A stretch of 64,000 nt of DNA from CAZQRP01 sp964596125 (lineage in GTDB: Bacteria > Chloroflexota > Dehalococcoidia > GIF9 > UBA5629): positions 62,001 through 126,000 of the forward strand of contig CAZQRP010000002.1 in assembly GCA_964596125.1 (NCBI GenBank), read 5' to 3'. Below, in pieces: positions 63,515-64,000 of this stretch. Position 1 is the stretch's first letter. Every line of letters starts with the position of its first letter. A program made the position numbers and the translations under genes. The notes beneath the pieces were generated by a model. It did no database searches and was not told the DNA's origin. It saw only the letters and a program-made list of their open reading frames with translations.

Positions 63515-64000
63515 TTACCCTCCTGGCATTATCGGGAGCAGTAAATGCGATGGATACTGCTCGGTGTGATAGATTTTGTATGAGGTTTCTTTGTCATAGG
63601 ATAAATGACTCCAGAGAGGCCATTGTAGAGTAAGGTCTGTGGGGTCTGACGGAAAATCACAGCTCCAGATCTCCAGCTTAATTTTATGGCCTTTCCTGAA
63701 CAGGTTAGATATCGGTCTAATTTCAATGGCATATTCATTTATTTCTCCAGGCACGATAGGTACTGCCCTTGTGTGGGGGTGGTAAGGTTGCCAGGGTCTC
63801 GACTTTTCCTTATCAACCTCCCTGTGTGATGCTTTAAGCCAGCCCCTGCTCAAGACAAACTCAGTTCCATCCGGGCTTACATCTTTCAGTTTCACTATAA
63901 AATCTGCATCATCAGAGCTGATAGCGGCATACAGGAACAGAGCAACGGGACCGATTACTTCGGTATCTTGATTAAGCGCCTCTGTCGTGTAGGATAGGTA
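63515..64000 (-). CDS. CocE/NonD-family hydrolase, partial (C-terminal domain)
   Basis: C-terminal jelly-roll part of an alpha/beta hydrolase related to the gene at 38255. The frame is open from the right edge: residues encoded at 63896-64000 read IGPVALFLYAAISSDDADF, matching ITGPIVLYIYASIDTDDTNW of the other copy. GWLKASHRE, VPIVPGEINEYAIEIRPIS and HLLLPIMP are near matches too. The start and catalytic domain lie outside the window. It converges on the thiolase gene from the opposite strand. Confidence 0.85.
   Translation of the reverse strand, partial: YLSYTTEALNQDTEVIGPVALFLYAAISSDDADFIVKLKDVSPDGTEFVLSRGWLKASHREVDKEKSRPWQPYHPHTRAVPIVPGEINEYAIEIRPISNLFRKGHKIKLEIWSCDFPSDPTDLTLQWPLWSHLSYDKETSYKIYHTEQYPSHLLLPIMPGG

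Overview
The window looks like a chromosomal segment of an uncultured bacterium, most plausibly a Dehalococcoidia-like Chloroflexota. That assignment is inferred from gene content: a bacterial HerA/NurA pair, tandem DUF6812-type domains, a CoA-centred anaerobic carbon metabolism, TRAP uptake and a split B12-dependent mutase. No rRNA, tRNA, CRISPR array, transposase or integrase was found.

Positions 1-22,300 are mostly housekeeping. In order they hold ATP-dependent PEP carboxykinase, a NurA / HAS-barrel / HerA operon, a class II HDAC-like deacetylase, secD-secF, a CCA-adding-type nucleotidyltransferase, a tandem DUF6812-like protein, proB-proA convergent with rph, a NEW3-protein/ABC ATPase/ABC permease operon, the split methylmalonyl-CoA mutase with its epimerase, and an enoyl-CoA hydratase followed by a strong terminator hairpin.

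Positions 22,650-32,270 form a same-strand accessory cluster. It contains a two-domain nucleotidyltransferase-like protein, a family 2 glycosyltransferase broken by a frameshift, two paralogous Gfo/Idh/MocA oxidoreductases each followed by a paralogous radical SAM protein, a methyltransferase, and an HPr-kinase-like P-loop protein overlapping the last radical SAM gene. It looks like a glycan or peptide/sugar-modification cluster whose product is not recognisable. Positions 32,400-38,000 return to general metabolism: histidine phosphatase, zinc alcohol dehydrogenase, NAD(P)HX repair enzyme, sirtuin and Ste24-type protease.

Positions 38,250-64,000 are the most striking part. Two paralogous four-gene cassettes (HyuA-type, small zinc-ribbon, HyuA-type, HyuB-type) lie in opposite orientation around a TRAP transporter, an Lrp/AsnC regulator and a UroD-like protein. 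The order and sizes match the acetophenone carboxylase core (apcABCD), and both HyuB-type subunits keep the H-x2-D-x21-H metal triad known from acetone carboxylase. The second cassette continues into a two-subunit CoA-transferase, an HMG-CoA-synthase-like/DUF35 fusion lacking the HMGS catalytic residues, and an SCP2-type thiolase. The block is bracketed by two CocE/NonD-type hydrolases, the second cut by the window edge. Read as a pathway: uptake, ATP-dependent carboxylation of a ketone-like substrate, CoA transfer to the resulting 3-oxoacid, and thiolytic cleavage. Divergent sigma70-type promoters between the first cassette and the TRAP genes suggest coordinated control.
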